Assembly: GCF_900090195.1 (NCBI RefSeq)
Contig: NZ_LT607803.1
Span: 6,846,229 to 6,910,228 of the forward strand
Reading direction: 5' to 3'
DNA length: 64,000 bases
From: Variovorax sp. HW608
Lineage (GTDB): Bacteria > Pseudomonadota > Gammaproteobacteria > Burkholderiales > Burkholderiaceae_C
A program made the translations under genes and the position numbers. Below the pieces are notes generated by a model that was given only the letters and a program-made list of their open reading frames with translations, did no database searches and was not told where the DNA came from. Below are positions 25,557-35,628 of this stretch, piece by piece (within the stretch, counting starts at the first letter, position 1; the number at the start of each line of letters is the position of its first letter).

Positions 25557-25584
25557 AAAAAAAGTACGCCCCGTGACTCGGGGC
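25557..25584 (-). terminator. rho-independent terminator after fliE
   Basis: A hairpin with a six-base GC stem (GCCCCG / CGGGGC, five-base loop, 25568-25584) is followed on the minus strand, after four bases, by seven T. It starts five bases after the fliE stop and lies just before the fliC promoter, so it insulates fliC from fliE transcription. Confidence 0.88.
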
Positions 25585-25589
25585 GCGCG

Positions 25590-25916
25590 TCAGGCTTGCA
25601 TGGCCATCACTTCCTGATAGGCGGCGACCAGCCGGTTGCGCACCTGCAGGCCGGTCTGGAACGCGACGTTCGCCTTCTGCAGATCGACCATCACGTCGTT
25701 GAGCGCGACACCCGGCTTGCCGAGTTCGAAGGCCTCGGCCTGGCCGTAGGCGCGGTTCTGCGCGCCGCTGATGTTGTCCAGCGAGCGCCTGAGCTCGGCT
25801 GCGAAGCCGCCCGATTCAACGGCGGTGCGGGGCGCGGCGGACGTGGGTGCGAAGCCCGCCTGCACGGCGGTGGCCCGCATCTGCTGCAGGACGGATTCGA
25901 TGGCGGAGATCGACAT
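25590..25916 (-). CDS. fliE: flagellar basal-body protein FliE (MS ring-rod junction)
   Basis: FliE joins the MS ring to the rod and is exported early. The 108-residue product starts at the ATG at 25916 (MSISAIESVLQQMRATAVQA); the open frame upstream is non-coding in character. The conserved C-terminal half reads VALNDVMVDLQKANVAFQTG then LQVRNRLVAAYQEVMAMQA. It is divergent from fliF, as in other betaproteobacteria, and is followed by a clear terminator. Confidence 0.95.
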   Translation of the reverse strand: MSISAIESVLQQMRATAVQAGFAPTSAAPRTAVESGGFAAELRRSLDNISGAQNRAYGQAEAFELGKPGVALNDVMVDLQKANVAFQTGLQVRNRLVAAYQEVMAMQA

Positions 25917-26264
25917 TCGGGTTCTTTCTTGGTTCGTGCTTGGCGGTTGCCAAGGAAGCGCGCAGGCGTTGCGTCGTCCCTTCAGCGTAACAAGGGAAGA
26001 CCCGCATTCAAGCCGCCAACAAACGGCAAAAACCCCCGTTGTTCGGCCCATCGATTTCCGACCGTCTCCAGACAATCGATCGCGAAACGAAAAGTCCGCT
26101 GACCTTGTCATCGGCCTCCGGCATGAAATCTGAACGACAAACTTCAAGCATCCACATGACGACGGACCGCGACTGCGCGACTGCCATGACGAGGATCCGC
26201 GCATGAGCGCCGCCCGGCCAACCGAAGGCGCTCGCACCGCAGTGCGAAGCATGGAGATTTCCCG
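25917..26264. promoter_or_regulatory. divergent fliE-fliF control region
   Basis: This 348-base gap between divergent flagellar genes holds no supportable gene and should contain class II promoters in both directions, most likely driven by FlhDC with sigma-70. I found no sigma-28 or sigma-54 consensus in it. The part nearest fliE is moderately A+T-enriched around 26010-26110. Confidence 0.55.
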
Positions 26265-28028
26265 ATGACCGCTGCGGCAACGCCGGCGAACGCGGCGCCC
26301 ATGGCGGCCTCCTCGCTTCCGCCGTTCCTAGAGCGACTGCGTGCCCAGCCCAGGCTGCCCATGATCGTCGCCGGCGCCGCGCTGGTCGCGGCGGCCGCCG
26401 CCTTCACGTTGTGGAACCACGGGCCCGAGTACAAGGTGCTCTACACCAACGTGTCGGACCGCGACGGCGGCGCGATCATCGCGTCGCTGCAGCAGATGAA
26501 CGTGCCCTACAAGTTCGCCGAAGGCGGCGGCGCGATCCTCATCCCCGGCGACAAGGTGCCCGAGGCGCGCCTGAAGCTCGCGGCGCAGGGCCTGCCCAAG
26601 GCCGGCGGCGTGGGCTTCGAGCTCATGGACAACCAGAAGTTCGGCACCAGCCAGTTCGCCGAGCAGGTCAACTACCAGCGCGCGCTCGAAGGCGAGCTCG
26701 CGCGCTCGATCGAATCCATCGGCAGCGTCGATTCGGCGCGCGTGCATCTCGCGATCCCGAAGCCCTCGCTCTTCGTGCGCGAGCAGAAGAAGCCTTCCGC
26801 CTCGGTGGTGCTCACGCTGCAGCGCGGCCGCAGCATCGACGAAGGCACCGTCAGCGCGATCGCGCACATGATCGCGAGCAGCGTGCCCGAGCTCGACCCA
26901 AAGAGCGTGACCGTGGTCGACCAGCGCGGCAACCTGCTCTCGGCAGCCAACGGCGATGCGCGCGGGCTGGACGTGAGCCAGCTCAAGTACACGCAGGAGA
27001 TCGAGCAGGGCTACATCCGCCGCATCGAGGCGATCCTGCAGCCGATCGTCGGCGCGAACAACGTGCGCGCGCAGGTGGCGGCCGACATCGACTTCTCGGT
27101 CATCGAGCACACCGACGAGAAGTACAGCCCGAACGCGGACCCGACCCGCGCCGCGATCCGCAGCCAGCAGTCGAGCGAATCGAACCAGCGTGGCGCGGTG
27201 CCCCCGGGCGGCGTGCCGGGCGCGCTGTCGAACCAGCCGCCGCTGAATCCGACCGCTCCGATCACCAATCCGCCGCAGCCTGGCCAACCCGGCCAGCCCG
27301 GCGCGCAGAACGCACAGGGCGCCCGCGGTGCCCAGGGCGCGGCTGCCGCGAACGGCGCCAACACCGCCGTCTCGACCGCCGCGGCCGCCGCACCGGGCAG
27401 CTCGCGCAAGGACGTGACGACCAACTACGAGCTCGACCGCTCGATCCGCCACGTGCAGCAAGGCGCCGGCGCGGTCAGGCGCCTGTCGGTCGCGGTGGTG
27501 GTGAACTACAAGGACGCCGTCGAAGGCGGCAAGAGCACGCAGCGCGCGCTGACGCCGGTCGAGATCGACCAGATCCGCAACCTTGCCAAGGAAGCGATGG
27601 GCTTCAGCCAGGAGCGCGGCGATTCGCTCAACGTGGTCAACAGCGCCTTCGCCGACGACCGCGATCCGCCTGCGCCGGAAGTGCCGCTGTGGCGCGACCC
27701 GCAGAACATCGAGCTCGCCAAGACCCTCGGCGGCTACCTGCTCGTCGCGATGCTGGCCCTCCTCGCGTGGTTCGCGGTGCTGCGTCCGCTGCTGCGCAGG
27801 CACCTCGCACCGCCGCCGGCACCGCAACCCGCGGTCGCGGCCGAAGCGCCCACCAGCGACGAGCCGAAGCTGGACGACACGCCGCAGGTCCCGCCGGAAG
27901 AGGCCCTGCGCGTGCGCGAAGCCGCGCGCCAGAAGGCCGACATGGACTACGCCCATCAACTCGCCGAGCAGGACCCCAAGCTCGTCGCCACCCTGATCCA
28001 ACACTGGATGAACAGCAATGATCAGTGA
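26265..28028 (+). CDS. fliF: flagellar MS-ring protein FliF
   Basis: FliF (587 residues) builds the membrane ring on which the flagellum assembles. One membrane segment lies near residues 35-52 (PMIVAGAALVAAAAAFTLWN) and a second near 490-510 (LGGYLLVAMLALLAWFAVL). Between them are the ring-building motifs (EYKVLYTNVSDRDGGAIIAS, KFGTSQFAEQVNYQRALEGE) and a Pro/Gly/Ala-rich periplasmic loop at about 300-370. The cytoplasmic tail ends in DPKLVATLIQHWMNSNDQ, the FliG-binding end. It overlaps fliG by 11 bases. Confidence 0.97.
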   Translation: MTAAATPANAAPMAASSLPPFLERLRAQPRLPMIVAGAALVAAAAAFTLWNHGPEYKVLYTNVSDRDGGAIIASLQQMNVPYKFAEGGGAILIPGDKVPEARLKLAAQGLPKAGGVGFELMDNQKFGTSQFAEQVNYQRALEGELARSIESIGSVDSARVHLAIPKPSLFVREQKKPSASVVLTLQRGRSIDEGTVSAIAHMIASSVPELDPKSVTVVDQRGNLLSAANGDARGLDVSQLKYTQEIEQGYIRRIEAILQPIVGANNVRAQVAADIDFSVIEHTDEKYSPNADPTRAAIRSQQSSESNQRGAVPPGGVPGALSNQPPLNPTAPITNPPQPGQPGQPGAQNAQGARGAQGAAAANGANTAVSTAAAAAPGSSRKDVTTNYELDRSIRHVQQGAGAVRRLSVAVVVNYKDAVEGGKSTQRALTPVEIDQIRNLAKEAMGFSQERGDSLNVVNSAFADDRDPPAPEVPLWRDPQNIELAKTLGGYLLVAMLALLAWFAVLRPLLRRHLAPPPAPQPAVAAEAPTSDEPKLDDTPQVPPEEALRVREAARQKADMDYAHQLAEQDPKLVATLIQHWMNSNDQ

Positions 28029-29016
28029 AACCGGAACCCGCAAGAGCGCCATCCTGCTGCTGGCGCTCGGTGAAGACCGCGCGGCCGCCGCGCTCCACCA
28101 CCTGCCCACCGCCGAGGTGCAGACGCTGGGCCTCGCGATGGCGAAGCTCAACGCGGTCTCGAAGGACGAGCTCTCGGCGGTGCTCGCAGAGTTCCGGCAG
28201 GAAACCGAGCAGCTCTCGGCGCTGCATCTCGGGTCGAGCAGCTACATCCGCGCGGTGCTCAAGAAGGCGCTCGGCGACGACCGCGCGAGCAACCTGCTCG
28301 AGGACATCCTGCAGGCCGAAGAGCCGTACAGCGGCATCGAGCGCCTGAACCAGCTCGAAGCCAGCGAAGTGGCCGAGCTCATCCGCGACGAGCATCCGCA
28401 GATCCTCGCGACGGTGCTCATCCACCTGGACCGCATGAAGGCCTCGGAAGTGCTCGAGAAGCTGCCGACGCGCCTGCGCCACGACGTGATCATGCGCATC
28501 GCCACCTTCGGCGGCGTGCAGCCGTCGGCGCTCAGCGAACTCACCGACGTGCTCACCGAGATGCTGTCGGGCCAGGGCCTCAAGCGCAGCCGCCTCGGCG
28601 GCGTGCGCACCGCGGCGGAGATCGTCAACCTCATGACGAGCGCGCAGGAAGAAGAAGCCATCGCCCACGTGCGCGAAGTCGACGAGACGCTCGCGCAGCG
28701 CATCGTGGACGAGATGTTCGTCTTCGAGAACCTGGTGGGCCTCGAGGACCGCAGCATCCAGCGCCTGCTCAAGGACATCGAAGCCGACTCGCTCATCATC
28801 GCGCTCAAGGGCGCACCGCAGGAACTGCGCGACAAGTTCCTCAGCAACATGTCTCAGCGCGCCGCCGAGACGCTGCGCGAAGACATGGAACTGCGCGGCC
28901 CGGTGCGCGTGTCGCAGGTCGAGGCCGAACAGAAGTCGATCCTGCAGGTCGCGCGCCGCCTTGCCGAATCCGGCGAGATCGTGATCGCAGCGCCTGGCAC
29001 CGATGACTTTGTCTAA
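28018..29016 (+). CDS. fliG: flagellar motor switch protein FliG
   Basis: FliG (332 residues) is the rotor protein that interacts with MotA. The N-terminal FliF-binding domain, the middle domain with the EHPQ-type motif (LIRDEHPQILATVLIHLDRM) and the C-terminal torque helix (DRSIQRLLKDIEADSLIIAL then FLSNMSQRAAETLREDME) are present. Its ATG overlaps the fliF end and its end overlaps fliH by 14 bases, so fliF-G-H are translationally coupled. Confidence 0.97.
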   Translation: MISETGTRKSAILLLALGEDRAAAALHHLPTAEVQTLGLAMAKLNAVSKDELSAVLAEFRQETEQLSALHLGSSSYIRAVLKKALGDDRASNLLEDILQAEEPYSGIERLNQLEASEVAELIRDEHPQILATVLIHLDRMKASEVLEKLPTRLRHDVIMRIATFGGVQPSALSELTDVLTEMLSGQGLKRSRLGGVRTAAEIVNLMTSAQEEEAIAHVREVDETLAQRIVDEMFVFENLVGLEDRSIQRLLKDIEADSLIIALKGAPQELRDKFLSNMSQRAAETLREDMELRGPVRVSQVEAEQKSILQVARRLAESGEIVIAAPGTDDFV

Positions 29017-29809
29017 GCGCGCCTTCGCCCCCGGTGCGCGCGCGCTGCTCGCATCGGCCTATTCGGCACCCAGGGCGCCTGCGCCTGCGCCCGCAGCGCA
29101 GCCCTCCCGTCTCGGCAAGCCGGTGCTGTCCGCATGGCAGCGCTGGGAGATGGACACGCTCACCGAAGCGCAGCCCGCATCGGCCTCGCAGCGCGCCGCC
29201 GCTGCCCCCGCCGAGGTCGCGCCCTCGGCCGCCCTGCTGCATGCCGCCGAATTGGCGCAACTGCGCCGCGAAGCGCGCGCCGCCGGCGAGGCCGAGGGCC
29301 ACAGGGAAGGCCTCGCCAAAGGCCGCGCGCAAGGCCTGACGGAAGGCCATGCCGAAGGCGTCGCGGCCGGACTCGCGGCCGCCAGCGCGCACGCCGAACA
29401 GCTGCGCGCCTTGGCGAGCAGCCTGCCCGTCGCGCTGCGCCGCGCCGAAGCCGAAGTGGCCGACGCGCTGCTCAGGCTCGCACTCGACATCGCGCGCCAG
29501 GTGGTGCACCGTACCCTGCGCGCCGAACCCGAATGGGTGCTGCCGCTGGTGCAGGACCTGCTCCATGCCGAACCTGCCTTGCAGGGCGAGCCGCGCCTCG
29601 TCATGCATCCGGACGACGTCGCGCTGGTGAAGAACAGCCTCGGCAGCGAGCTGGAATCCGCCGGCTGGCAGGTGCGCGCCGACGACACCATGGCGCGCGG
29701 CGGCTGCCGCGTGCAATCCGCGAGCGGCGAGCTCGATGCCAGCCTGGAAACGCGCTGGAAGAACGTGACGGCCGCCCTTCATCGCGATGCCGCCGCGCAG
29801 GGGACCTGA
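29003..29809 (+). CDS. fliH: flagellar export ATPase regulator FliH
   Basis: FliH (268 residues) holds and inhibits the FliI ATPase at the export gate. The N-terminal ~50 residues are Ala/Pro-rich with conserved Trp ([12 protein letters not shown]), followed by a helix with repeated Glu/Gly-x3-Gly-type spacing ([20 protein letters not shown]), a known feature of FliH, and the C-terminal V-ATPase E-like domain ([20 protein letters not shown]). It lies between fliG and fliI. Confidence 0.94.
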   Translation: MTLSKRAFAPGARALLASAYSAPRAPAPAPAAQPSRLGKPVLSAWQRWEMDTLTEAQPASASQRAAAAPAEVAPSAALLHAAELAQLRREARAAGEAEGHREGLAKGRAQGLTEGHAEGVAAGLAAASAHAEQLRALASSLPVALRRAEAEVADALLRLALDIARQVVHRTLRAEPEWVLPLVQDLLHAEPALQGEPRLVMHPDDVALVKNSLGSELESAGWQVRADDTMARGGCRVQSASGELDASLETRWKNVTAALHRDAAAQGT

Positions 29810-29813
29810 CCCG

Positions 29814-31235
29814 ATGATCATCGCCACGCCCCCCGCTTCGGCCGACCGCCATCTGCAATCCTGGCTCGACACGCTCGCGCGCGCCCGCCATGACGTGCGC
29901 CGTGCGCCCATGAGCGTGCAGTCGGGCCGCCTCACGCGCGCGGTGGGCCTCGTGCTCGAAGCCGTCGGCCTCCAACTGCCGGTGGGCAGTGACTGCCTCG
30001 TCGAGCTGCCGCCCGGCCATGCGCAGCGCTATGCCGAAGCCGAAGTGGTCGGCTTCGCGGGCGACAAGCTCTTCCTGATGCCGCAGAGCGAAGTGTCCGG
30101 CCTCTTGCCGGGCGCGCGCGTGGTCCCGCGCCACGGCAGCGCCGGTTCGGCCCTGGCCGGCGAAGGCCACGCCAAGCGGCTGCCGGTCGGCGAAGGCATG
30201 CTCGGCCGCGTGGTCGATGCGGCCGGACGGCCGCTCGACGGGCTCGGCCCGCTCGACATCAGCCGCAAGGTGCCGCTGTCGTCGCCGCCGATGAACCCGC
30301 TCACGCGCGCGCCGATCGATTCGGTCCTCGACGTCGGCGTGCGCGCGATCAACGCCATGCTCACCGTCGGCCGCGGCCAGCGCATGGGCCTGTTCGCAGG
30401 CTCCGGCGTGGGCAAGAGCGTGCTGCTCGGCATGATGGCGCGCTACACCAGCGCCGAAGTGATCGTGGTCGGCCTGATCGGCGAACGCGGCCGCGAAGTG
30501 AAGGACTTCATCGAGAACACGCTCGGCGAGGAAGGCCTGGCGCGCGCGGTCGTCGTCGCCGCGCCCGCCGACAACTCGCCGCTGCTGCGCCTGCAGGGCG
30601 CGGCCTATGCCACCTGCCTGGCCGAGTATTTCCGCGACCAGGGCAAGGCCGTGCTGCTCATCATGGATTCGCTCACGCGCTATGCCATGGCGCAGCGCGA
30701 AATCGCGCTCGCGGTGGGTGAGCCGCCCGCCACCAAGGGCTATCCGCCCTCGGTGTTCGCGAAGCTGCCGGCGCTGGTGGAACGCGCCGGCAACGGTGCA
30801 CGCGATGCCAACGGACACGGCGGATCGATCACCGCGTTCTACACCGTGCTCTCCGAAGGCGACGACCAGCAGGACCCGATCGCCGATTCGGCGCGCGCGA
30901 TCCTCGACGGCCACGTGGTGCTGTCGCGCTCGCTCGCCGAGGCCGGCCACTATCCGGCGATCGACATCGAGGCGTCGATCAGCCGCGCGATGACCGCGCT
31001 GATCCCGCCCTCGCAGTTCGACGTGGTGCGCCGCTTCAAGCAGATGCTCTCGCGCTACCAGCGCAACCGGGACCTCATCAGCGTCGGCGCGTACGCCCCC
31101 GGGCACGACACGCAGCTCGACCAGGCGATCGCGATGTATCCGCGCATCGAGGCCTTCCTCCAGCAGGCCATGGAGGAGCGCACCGACTACGCGGCGTCGA
31201 TCGCGCGCATGACCAAGCTCTTCGAAGCCGGCTGA
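29814..31235 (+). CDS. fliI: flagellum-specific export ATPase FliI
   Basis: FliI powers substrate release at the export gate. The ATG at 29814 is preferred (AGGGGA upstream, five bases after the fliH stop), giving 473 residues. The P-loop AGSGVGKS is at 195-202 and the Walker B strand reads [12 protein letters not shown]. The hexamer-forming and catalytic segments of F1-beta-like ATPases follow ([35 protein letters not shown]). Confidence 0.97.
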   Translation: MIIATPPASADRHLQSWLDTLARARHDVRRAPMSVQSGRLTRAVGLVLEAVGLQLPVGSDCLVELPPGHAQRYAEAEVVGFAGDKLFLMPQSEVSGLLPGARVVPRHGSAGSALAGEGHAKRLPVGEGMLGRVVDAAGRPLDGLGPLDISRKVPLSSPPMNPLTRAPIDSVLDVGVRAINAMLTVGRGQRMGLFAGSGVGKSVLLGMMARYTSAEVIVVGLIGERGREVKDFIENTLGEEGLARAVVVAAPADNSPLLRLQGAAYATCLAEYFRDQGKAVLLIMDSLTRYAMAQREIALAVGEPPATKGYPPSVFAKLPALVERAGNGARDANGHGGSITAFYTVLSEGDDQQDPIADSARAILDGHVVLSRSLAEAGHYPAIDIEASISRAMTALIPPSQFDVVRRFKQMLSRYQRNRDLISVGAYAPGHDTQLDQAIAMYPRIEAFLQQAMEERTDYAASIARMTKLFEAG

Positions 31236-31252
31236 CCCAGGAAGGAACGACC

Positions 31253-31708
31253 ATGCCCCAGCGACTCCCCCTCGAAATGCTGTCCGACCTCGCCCGCACG
31301 CAGACCGACGAGTCCGCCAAGCGGCTCGGCATGCTGCAGAACGCGCAGCTCAGCGCCAGCCAGAAACTCGAGATGCTGATGAAGTACCGGCAGGACTACG
31401 TCCAGCAGCTGCAGGCGCTGATGAGCGAGGGCCTTGCCACCGCCAAGCTGCGCAACTACCAGGCCTTCCTGGCCACGCTCGACGGCGCCATCGAGCAGCA
31501 GCGCGCCATCGTCGCGCAGGCGCTGACGCGGCTGGACCACGGCCGCGACGACTGGCGCAACAACAAGCGCCGCCTCAATTCCTTCGACACGCTCGCCGAG
31601 CGCATGCGTCGTCAGGAACTGATGGCGCAGGCCAAGCGCGAGCAGCGCGACAGCGACGAGCGCGCGACGCGCAAATTCTTCGACCGTGCCGCCAACCCGA
31701 CTTTCTGA
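31253..31708 (+). CDS. fliJ: flagellar export chaperone FliJ
   Basis: FliJ (151 residues) is a coiled-coil protein that sits in the FliI ring and couples it to the gate. The sequence is almost entirely helical with long heptad runs (QNAQLSASQKLEMLMKYRQD, MRRQELMAQAKREQRDSDER). It follows fliI by 17 bases and precedes fliK. Identification rests on position and coiled-coil character as well as the pattern. Confidence 0.92.
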   Translation: MPQRLPLEMLSDLARTQTDESAKRLGMLQNAQLSASQKLEMLMKYRQDYVQQLQALMSEGLATAKLRNYQAFLATLDGAIEQQRAIVAQALTRLDHGRDDWRNNKRRLNSFDTLAERMRRQELMAQAKREQRDSDERATRKFFDRAANPTF

Positions 31709-31723
31709 AGCATCGGAGCCCCC

Positions 31724-33082
31724 ATGTCCACCGTCATCTCGCCTTCCCTCAACCTGTCGGGTCTGCAGGGCGCAGCCTCCGGTTCGCGCGGCCGCAATGC
31801 CGAAGAGCCCGAAGGCCGCAGCTTCGGCGCCGCGCTCGAGCGCTCGCGTGCGGCCAGCGCGCAAGACGCGCAGCAAACCGCCGAGGCGTCCGGCACTGAG
31901 CCGCTTGCGGGCCGCAAGACCACACGCGCCGCAGACAAGAAGAGCGAGCTCAGCGCGGACGACGTCATGGCGCTCCTCGCGCCGCTTCCGGCGCCCGTCG
32001 TGCCTGGGGCCGCGCAGGGCAAGCCGACGCCCGAGCCGGCGTCGAAGGGCGGTGCCGGGGCGACCGTCGATGGACTCGCCGCCGGCGCGGCATCGGGCGT
32101 CTTGCAGGAACAGGCATCGGCCCTCGCCGACGGCGCACCGCAGACGGCAGCCGATCGAGCCGCTGCGAAGACCGCGCGCGCCGCCGACAGCGCTGACTGC
32201 GCCGACCACGACGCCCATGCCGAGGCGCCGGTGGCAGAGCAGCGGGACGACGCCGCCCTGCCGCTCGCGACCGCCGCTGCCGCCGCGGCGACAGCTTCGA
32301 AGGACGCAAGCGCCAAAGCCGCCGTGCCGGCGCCCACGCCAGCCGCTGCTGGGACCCTGGATGCCAAAACATTCGCCGCCGTGAAAGCGCAAGCCGCCTC
32401 CGATACCACCGCCACGGCGACGAGCGCGGACGAGTCCGCCGTCGCACCGCAAGCCGCTGCAGCCATCGAAACCGCGAAGGCCGACACACCGGCCGCGAAG
32501 CCCGACACCGCATCGATCGGGCCGGCCGCCGCACCCGATGCCCAGGCCCTGGCGGCCCTGCAGGCCAATGCCGCGCCCGCCGCCGACCGCGCCGCCGCGC
32601 CCGCGCAGTCCACGCCGGCGCTGACGGTCGCGCCGCAGGTCGGCAGCACCGAGTGGGGTCCGGCCATCGGCCACCAGATGATCCGCATGAGCGCCAGCGG
32701 CCATCAGGTGGCCGAGCTCAACCTGAATCCGGCCAATCTCGGCCCGCTCAAGGTCACGCTGACGATGGGCGACAACCAGGCGCAGGCGATGTTCGTCTCG
32801 GCGCACGAGTCGGTGCGCAAGGCCGTCGAAGCCGCGCTGCCACAACTCCGCACCACGCTGGCCGAGCAGGGCATCAACCTCGGCCAGACCTCGGTCGGCG
32901 CGGAAGCCCGCCAGCCGAACGGCGGCAGCGCCTTCGCCGAGCAGAACCCGCAGCGCCCGCAGGGCCTGCCGAACTATCCGGGATCGGGCCGCGCCGACAA
33001 CACTGCCGCACAGCCGGTGGCTGCAGCGCCTTCGGCATCCACCTTGCGCCGCGCCACGGCCGGCCTCGACACCTTCGCGTGA
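31724..33082 (+). CDS. fliK: flagellar hook-length control protein FliK
   Basis: FliK (452 residues) measures the hook and signals FlhB to switch export. It is very Ala-rich through residues 1-300, as is common for the flexible ruler part. The C-terminal domain at about 305-400 contains the hook-domain core LNLNPANLGPLKVTLTMGDN and LPQLRTTLAEQGINLGQTSV. A short Ala/Pro tail follows. It is placed in the standard slot between fliJ and fliL. A second, different FliK-like protein is encoded at 20428-21714. Confidence 0.94.
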   Translation: MSTVISPSLNLSGLQGAASGSRGRNAEEPEGRSFGAALERSRAASAQDAQQTAEASGTEPLAGRKTTRAADKKSELSADDVMALLAPLPAPVVPGAAQGKPTPEPASKGGAGATVDGLAAGAASGVLQEQASALADGAPQTAADRAAAKTARAADSADCADHDAHAEAPVAEQRDDAALPLATAAAAAATASKDASAKAAVPAPTPAAAGTLDAKTFAAVKAQAASDTTATATSADESAVAPQAAAAIETAKADTPAAKPDTASIGPAAAPDAQALAALQANAAPAADRAAAPAQSTPALTVAPQVGSTEWGPAIGHQMIRMSASGHQVAELNLNPANLGPLKVTLTMGDNQAQAMFVSAHESVRKAVEAALPQLRTTLAEQGINLGQTSVGAEARQPNGGSAFAEQNPQRPQGLPNYPGSGRADNTAAQPVAAAPSASTLRRATAGLDTFA

Positions 33083-33189
33083 ACAGCTTCCAGCAATGAA
33101 CGGATCTGAAGCGCTTTTCCACGCTTGATCAGCCGTTCGCCTGCAGGGGAGTTCGCAAAGAATAGACCGAACTTTTACCTCGCTTCAAC

Positions 33190-33690
33190 ATGGCTACTTC
33201 ATCTCCCGTCGCCACCGCCACCGCCGCCGCCGCGCCAGCCGCAGCGCCCCGCTCGTCGAAGTTCATGATCGGCCTGATGCTCGGCGTCGCCGTGCTCGTC
33301 GCCGGCGCGGCCGGCTACACGTACTTCCAGCACAAGTCGGCGGGCGCCCCGGCCGAAGCCGCGAAGCCCGTGCCCGAGAAGCCGATCTTCGTCACGCTCG
33401 AACCGATGACGGTCAACCTCCAGGCCGAGGGCCGCAAGTACCTGCACGTCGGCATCTCGCTCAAGATGAAGGACGAGGCCTCGAAGGCACAGATCGTCGA
33501 GTTCATGCCCGAGCTGCGCAGCCGCGCGCTGCTGCTGCTGTCGAACCGCGCGCCCGACACGCTCATGTCCACCGAGGACAAGACCCGGATTGCCGAGGAA
33601 GTCCGCAGCGAACTCAACCGCCCGCTCAACGACACCCTGCCGCCGCAGGGCATCACCGGCGTCTCGTTCAACACCTTCGTGGTGCAGTAA
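33190..33690 (+). CDS. fliL: flagellar basal-body-associated protein FliL
   Basis: FliL (166 residues) is a single-pass inner-membrane protein that surrounds and supports the stator. After an Ala-rich cytoplasmic start the membrane segment FMIGLMLGVAVLVAGAAGYTYF is followed by the periplasmic domain (FVTLEPMTVNLQAEGRKYLH, EVRSELNRPLNDTLPPQGIT) ending in VSFNTFVVQ. The 107 bases between fliK and fliL contain no obvious promoter or ribosome site. Confidence 0.95.
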   Translation: MATSSPVATATAAAAPAAAPRSSKFMIGLMLGVAVLVAGAAGYTYFQHKSAGAPAEAAKPVPEKPIFVTLEPMTVNLQAEGRKYLHVGISLKMKDEASKAQIVEFMPELRSRALLLLSNRAPDTLMSTEDKTRIAEEVRSELNRPLNDTLPPQGITGVSFNTFVVQ

Positions 33691-33711
33691 ACACCGCGAG
33701 GCAAGCGACCC

Positions 33712-34713
33712 ATGGCCTATGAACAGGTCCTCTCGCAGGACGAGGTCGATGCGCTGCTCAATGGCGTCACCGGCGGCAGCGTCGACCAGACATCGAAGCC
33801 CGCGCTACCGGCCGACGGCCTGCCGGCCTACGACCTCGGCGCGCCCGACCGCGTGGTGCGCGGCCGCATGCACACGCTGGAGGTCATCAACGACCGCTTC
33901 GCGCGCGGCCTGCGCAGCGCGCTCCTGAACTTCATGCGCCGCAGCCCCGACATCTCGGTGGGCCCGGTGCAGATCCAGCAGTACGGCGAGTTCGTGCGCC
34001 ACCTCCCGGTGCCGGCGAACATCAACATGCTGCACATGAAGCCGCTGCGCGGCACTGCCCTCTTCGTGTTCGATCCGAAGCTGGTGTTCCTCGTGGTGGA
34101 CAACCTCTTCGGCAGCGACGGCCGCTACCACGTGCGCGTGGAAGGCCGCGACTTCACGCGCACCGAGCAGCGCATCATCAAGCGCCTGCTCGATCTCTCG
34201 CTGCAGTGCTACGCCGAGGCGTGGCAGCCGGTGCACCCGCTGGCCTTCGACTACATCCGCGCCGAGATGCACGGCAAGCTCGCGAACATCGTCGCGCCCA
34301 ACGAGGTGGTGGTGAACACCACGCTGCAGATCGAGTTCGGCCCCCTCGGCGGCTTCCTGCACGTGTGCATCCCCTACTCGATGATCGAGCCGATCCGCGA
34401 CCTGCTCTCGAACCCCATCCAGGACGAGGTGGAGATCGACAAGCGCTGGGTCAAGCAGATGTCCAAGCAGATGCAGGCCGCCGACGTCGAGCTGACCGCC
34501 GACTTCGTGACGATGTCCTCCACCATCGGCGACATCCTCAAGCTCCAGGTCGGCGACGTCCTGCCCATCGACCTGCCGGGCAGCGTCGTCGCCAAGGTCG
34601 ACGGCGTTCCGGTGATGGAGTGCGGCTACGGCATCTCGAACGAGCGCTACGCCCTGCGCGTGCAAAACATGATCACCCACCAAGACAGCGATTCGAAGAA
34701 CGACCATGACTGA
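33712..34713 (+). CDS. fliM: flagellar motor switch protein FliM
   Basis: FliM (333 residues) is the C-ring protein that binds CheY-P. The N-terminal CheY-binding peptide is clear (LSQDEVDALLNGV). The middle CheC-like domain includes the FliG-contact GG-type region, and the C-terminal SpoA domain (LKLQVGDVLPIDLPGSVVAK) pairs with FliN. A GAGG site lies upstream of the ATG. The end overlaps fliN by 8 bases. Confidence 0.97.
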   Translation: MAYEQVLSQDEVDALLNGVTGGSVDQTSKPALPADGLPAYDLGAPDRVVRGRMHTLEVINDRFARGLRSALLNFMRRSPDISVGPVQIQQYGEFVRHLPVPANINMLHMKPLRGTALFVFDPKLVFLVVDNLFGSDGRYHVRVEGRDFTRTEQRIIKRLLDLSLQCYAEAWQPVHPLAFDYIRAEMHGKLANIVAPNEVVVNTTLQIEFGPLGGFLHVCIPYSMIEPIRDLLSNPIQDEVEIDKRWVKQMSKQMQAADVELTADFVTMSSTIGDILKLQVGDVLPIDLPGSVVAKVDGVPVMECGYGISNERYALRVQNMITHQDSDSKNDHD

Positions 34714-35143
34714 CAACACTTCTCCCGCCAGCGAAGCCGACGACTGGGCCGCCGCACTGGCCGAGCAGACCGCAGCCAGCGCGCCCGCGGCATCGCCCGA
34801 GCCGGCGCCCGCACCCGCGGCGTCGCAGGTCTTTCAGCAGATCCAGGAAACGGCTTCGGTCGCGGCCGGCGTCACCGCGCTCGACATCGCCCGCGTGATG
34901 GAAGTGCCGGTGCAACTCACTGCCGAGATCGGCCGCACGCGCATCACCATCAAGAACCTGCTCCAGCTTTCGCAGGGCTCGGTCGTCGAGCTCGACGGGC
35001 TGGCGGGCCAGCCGCTGGACGTCCTGATCAACGGCTACCTGATCGCGCAGGGCGAAGTGGTGGTGGTGAACGAGAAGTACGGCATCCGGCTGACCGACAT
35101 CGTCACCCCCTCCGAACGCATGCAGAAGCTCTCCCGCGCATGA
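34706..35143 (+). CDS. fliN: flagellar motor switch protein FliN
   Basis: FliN (145 residues) completes the C-ring and helps dock the export ATPase complex. After an Ala/Pro-rich 60-residue leader, the SpoA domain reads [20 protein letters not shown] then [20 protein letters not shown] and [17 protein letters not shown]. It overlaps fliM and fliO (4 bases), indicating coupling. Confidence 0.97.
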   Translation: MTDNTSPASEADDWAAALAEQTAASAPAASPEPAPAPAASQVFQQIQETASVAAGVTALDIARVMEVPVQLTAEIGRTRITIKNLLQLSQGSVVELDGLAGQPLDVLINGYLIAQGEVVVVNEKYGIRLTDIVTPSERMQKLSRA

Positions 35144-35628
35144 ACCTCCTTCCACGACGGCCGCGCGCCGTCCACCTGCTGGCGTCGGCGATCGCGCTTG
35201 CCGCGCTGCCGGTGCACGCCGTGCTGCCCACGGTGCCGTCGCACAGCGCTGCCGAGGCCGCGCCGGTGGTCGGTGCGGGCGGGCTGCTGCAGGCCGGGTT
35301 CGGCATGGTGGTGGTGCTGGGCCTGATCTTTCTGTGTGCTTGGCTTGCGCGGCGCTTCGGGCTGCAGCGTTTCGGCGGCGGCAACGTGGTGAAGGTGGTG
35401 TCGAGCTCGAATGTCGGCCAGCGCGAGCGTGTCGTGGTGGTCGAAGTGAGCGGCACCTGGCTGGTGCTCGGCGTCACGCCGAGCCAGATCAACACGCTGC
35501 ACACGCTGCCCGCGCAGGCGGTGCCCCAGGCACCTGCCGCCGCCAGCACGGCGGCGCCCAAACCCATCGACCTCTTCGCGCAGAAGCTGCGCGAATCCAT
35601 CACCGGCAAGACCCGCCCGGCTCCATGA
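35140..35628 (+). CDS. fliO: flagellar export protein FliO
   Basis: FliO (162 residues) is a small membrane protein that helps FliP assemble. A signal-like hydrophobic start ([16 protein letters not shown]) is followed by a second membrane segment ([21 protein letters not shown]) and a conserved cytoplasmic beta domain ([37 protein letters not shown]). Its position between fliN and fliP supports the call. Confidence 0.93.
   Translation: MNLLPRRPRAVHLLASAIALAALPVHAVLPTVPSHSAAEAAPVVGAGGLLQAGFGMVVVLGLIFLCAWLARRFGLQRFGGGNVVKVVSSSNVGQRERVVVVEVSGTWLVLGVTPSQINTLHTLPAQAVPQAPAAASTAAPKPIDLFAQKLRESITGKTRPAP

Noticed and set aside
25917..26264. Search for sigma-54 or sigma-28 promoters between fliE and fliF
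   Set aside because: No GG-N10-GC type or GCCGATAA type element was found; these genes are expected to use FlhDC and sigma-70.
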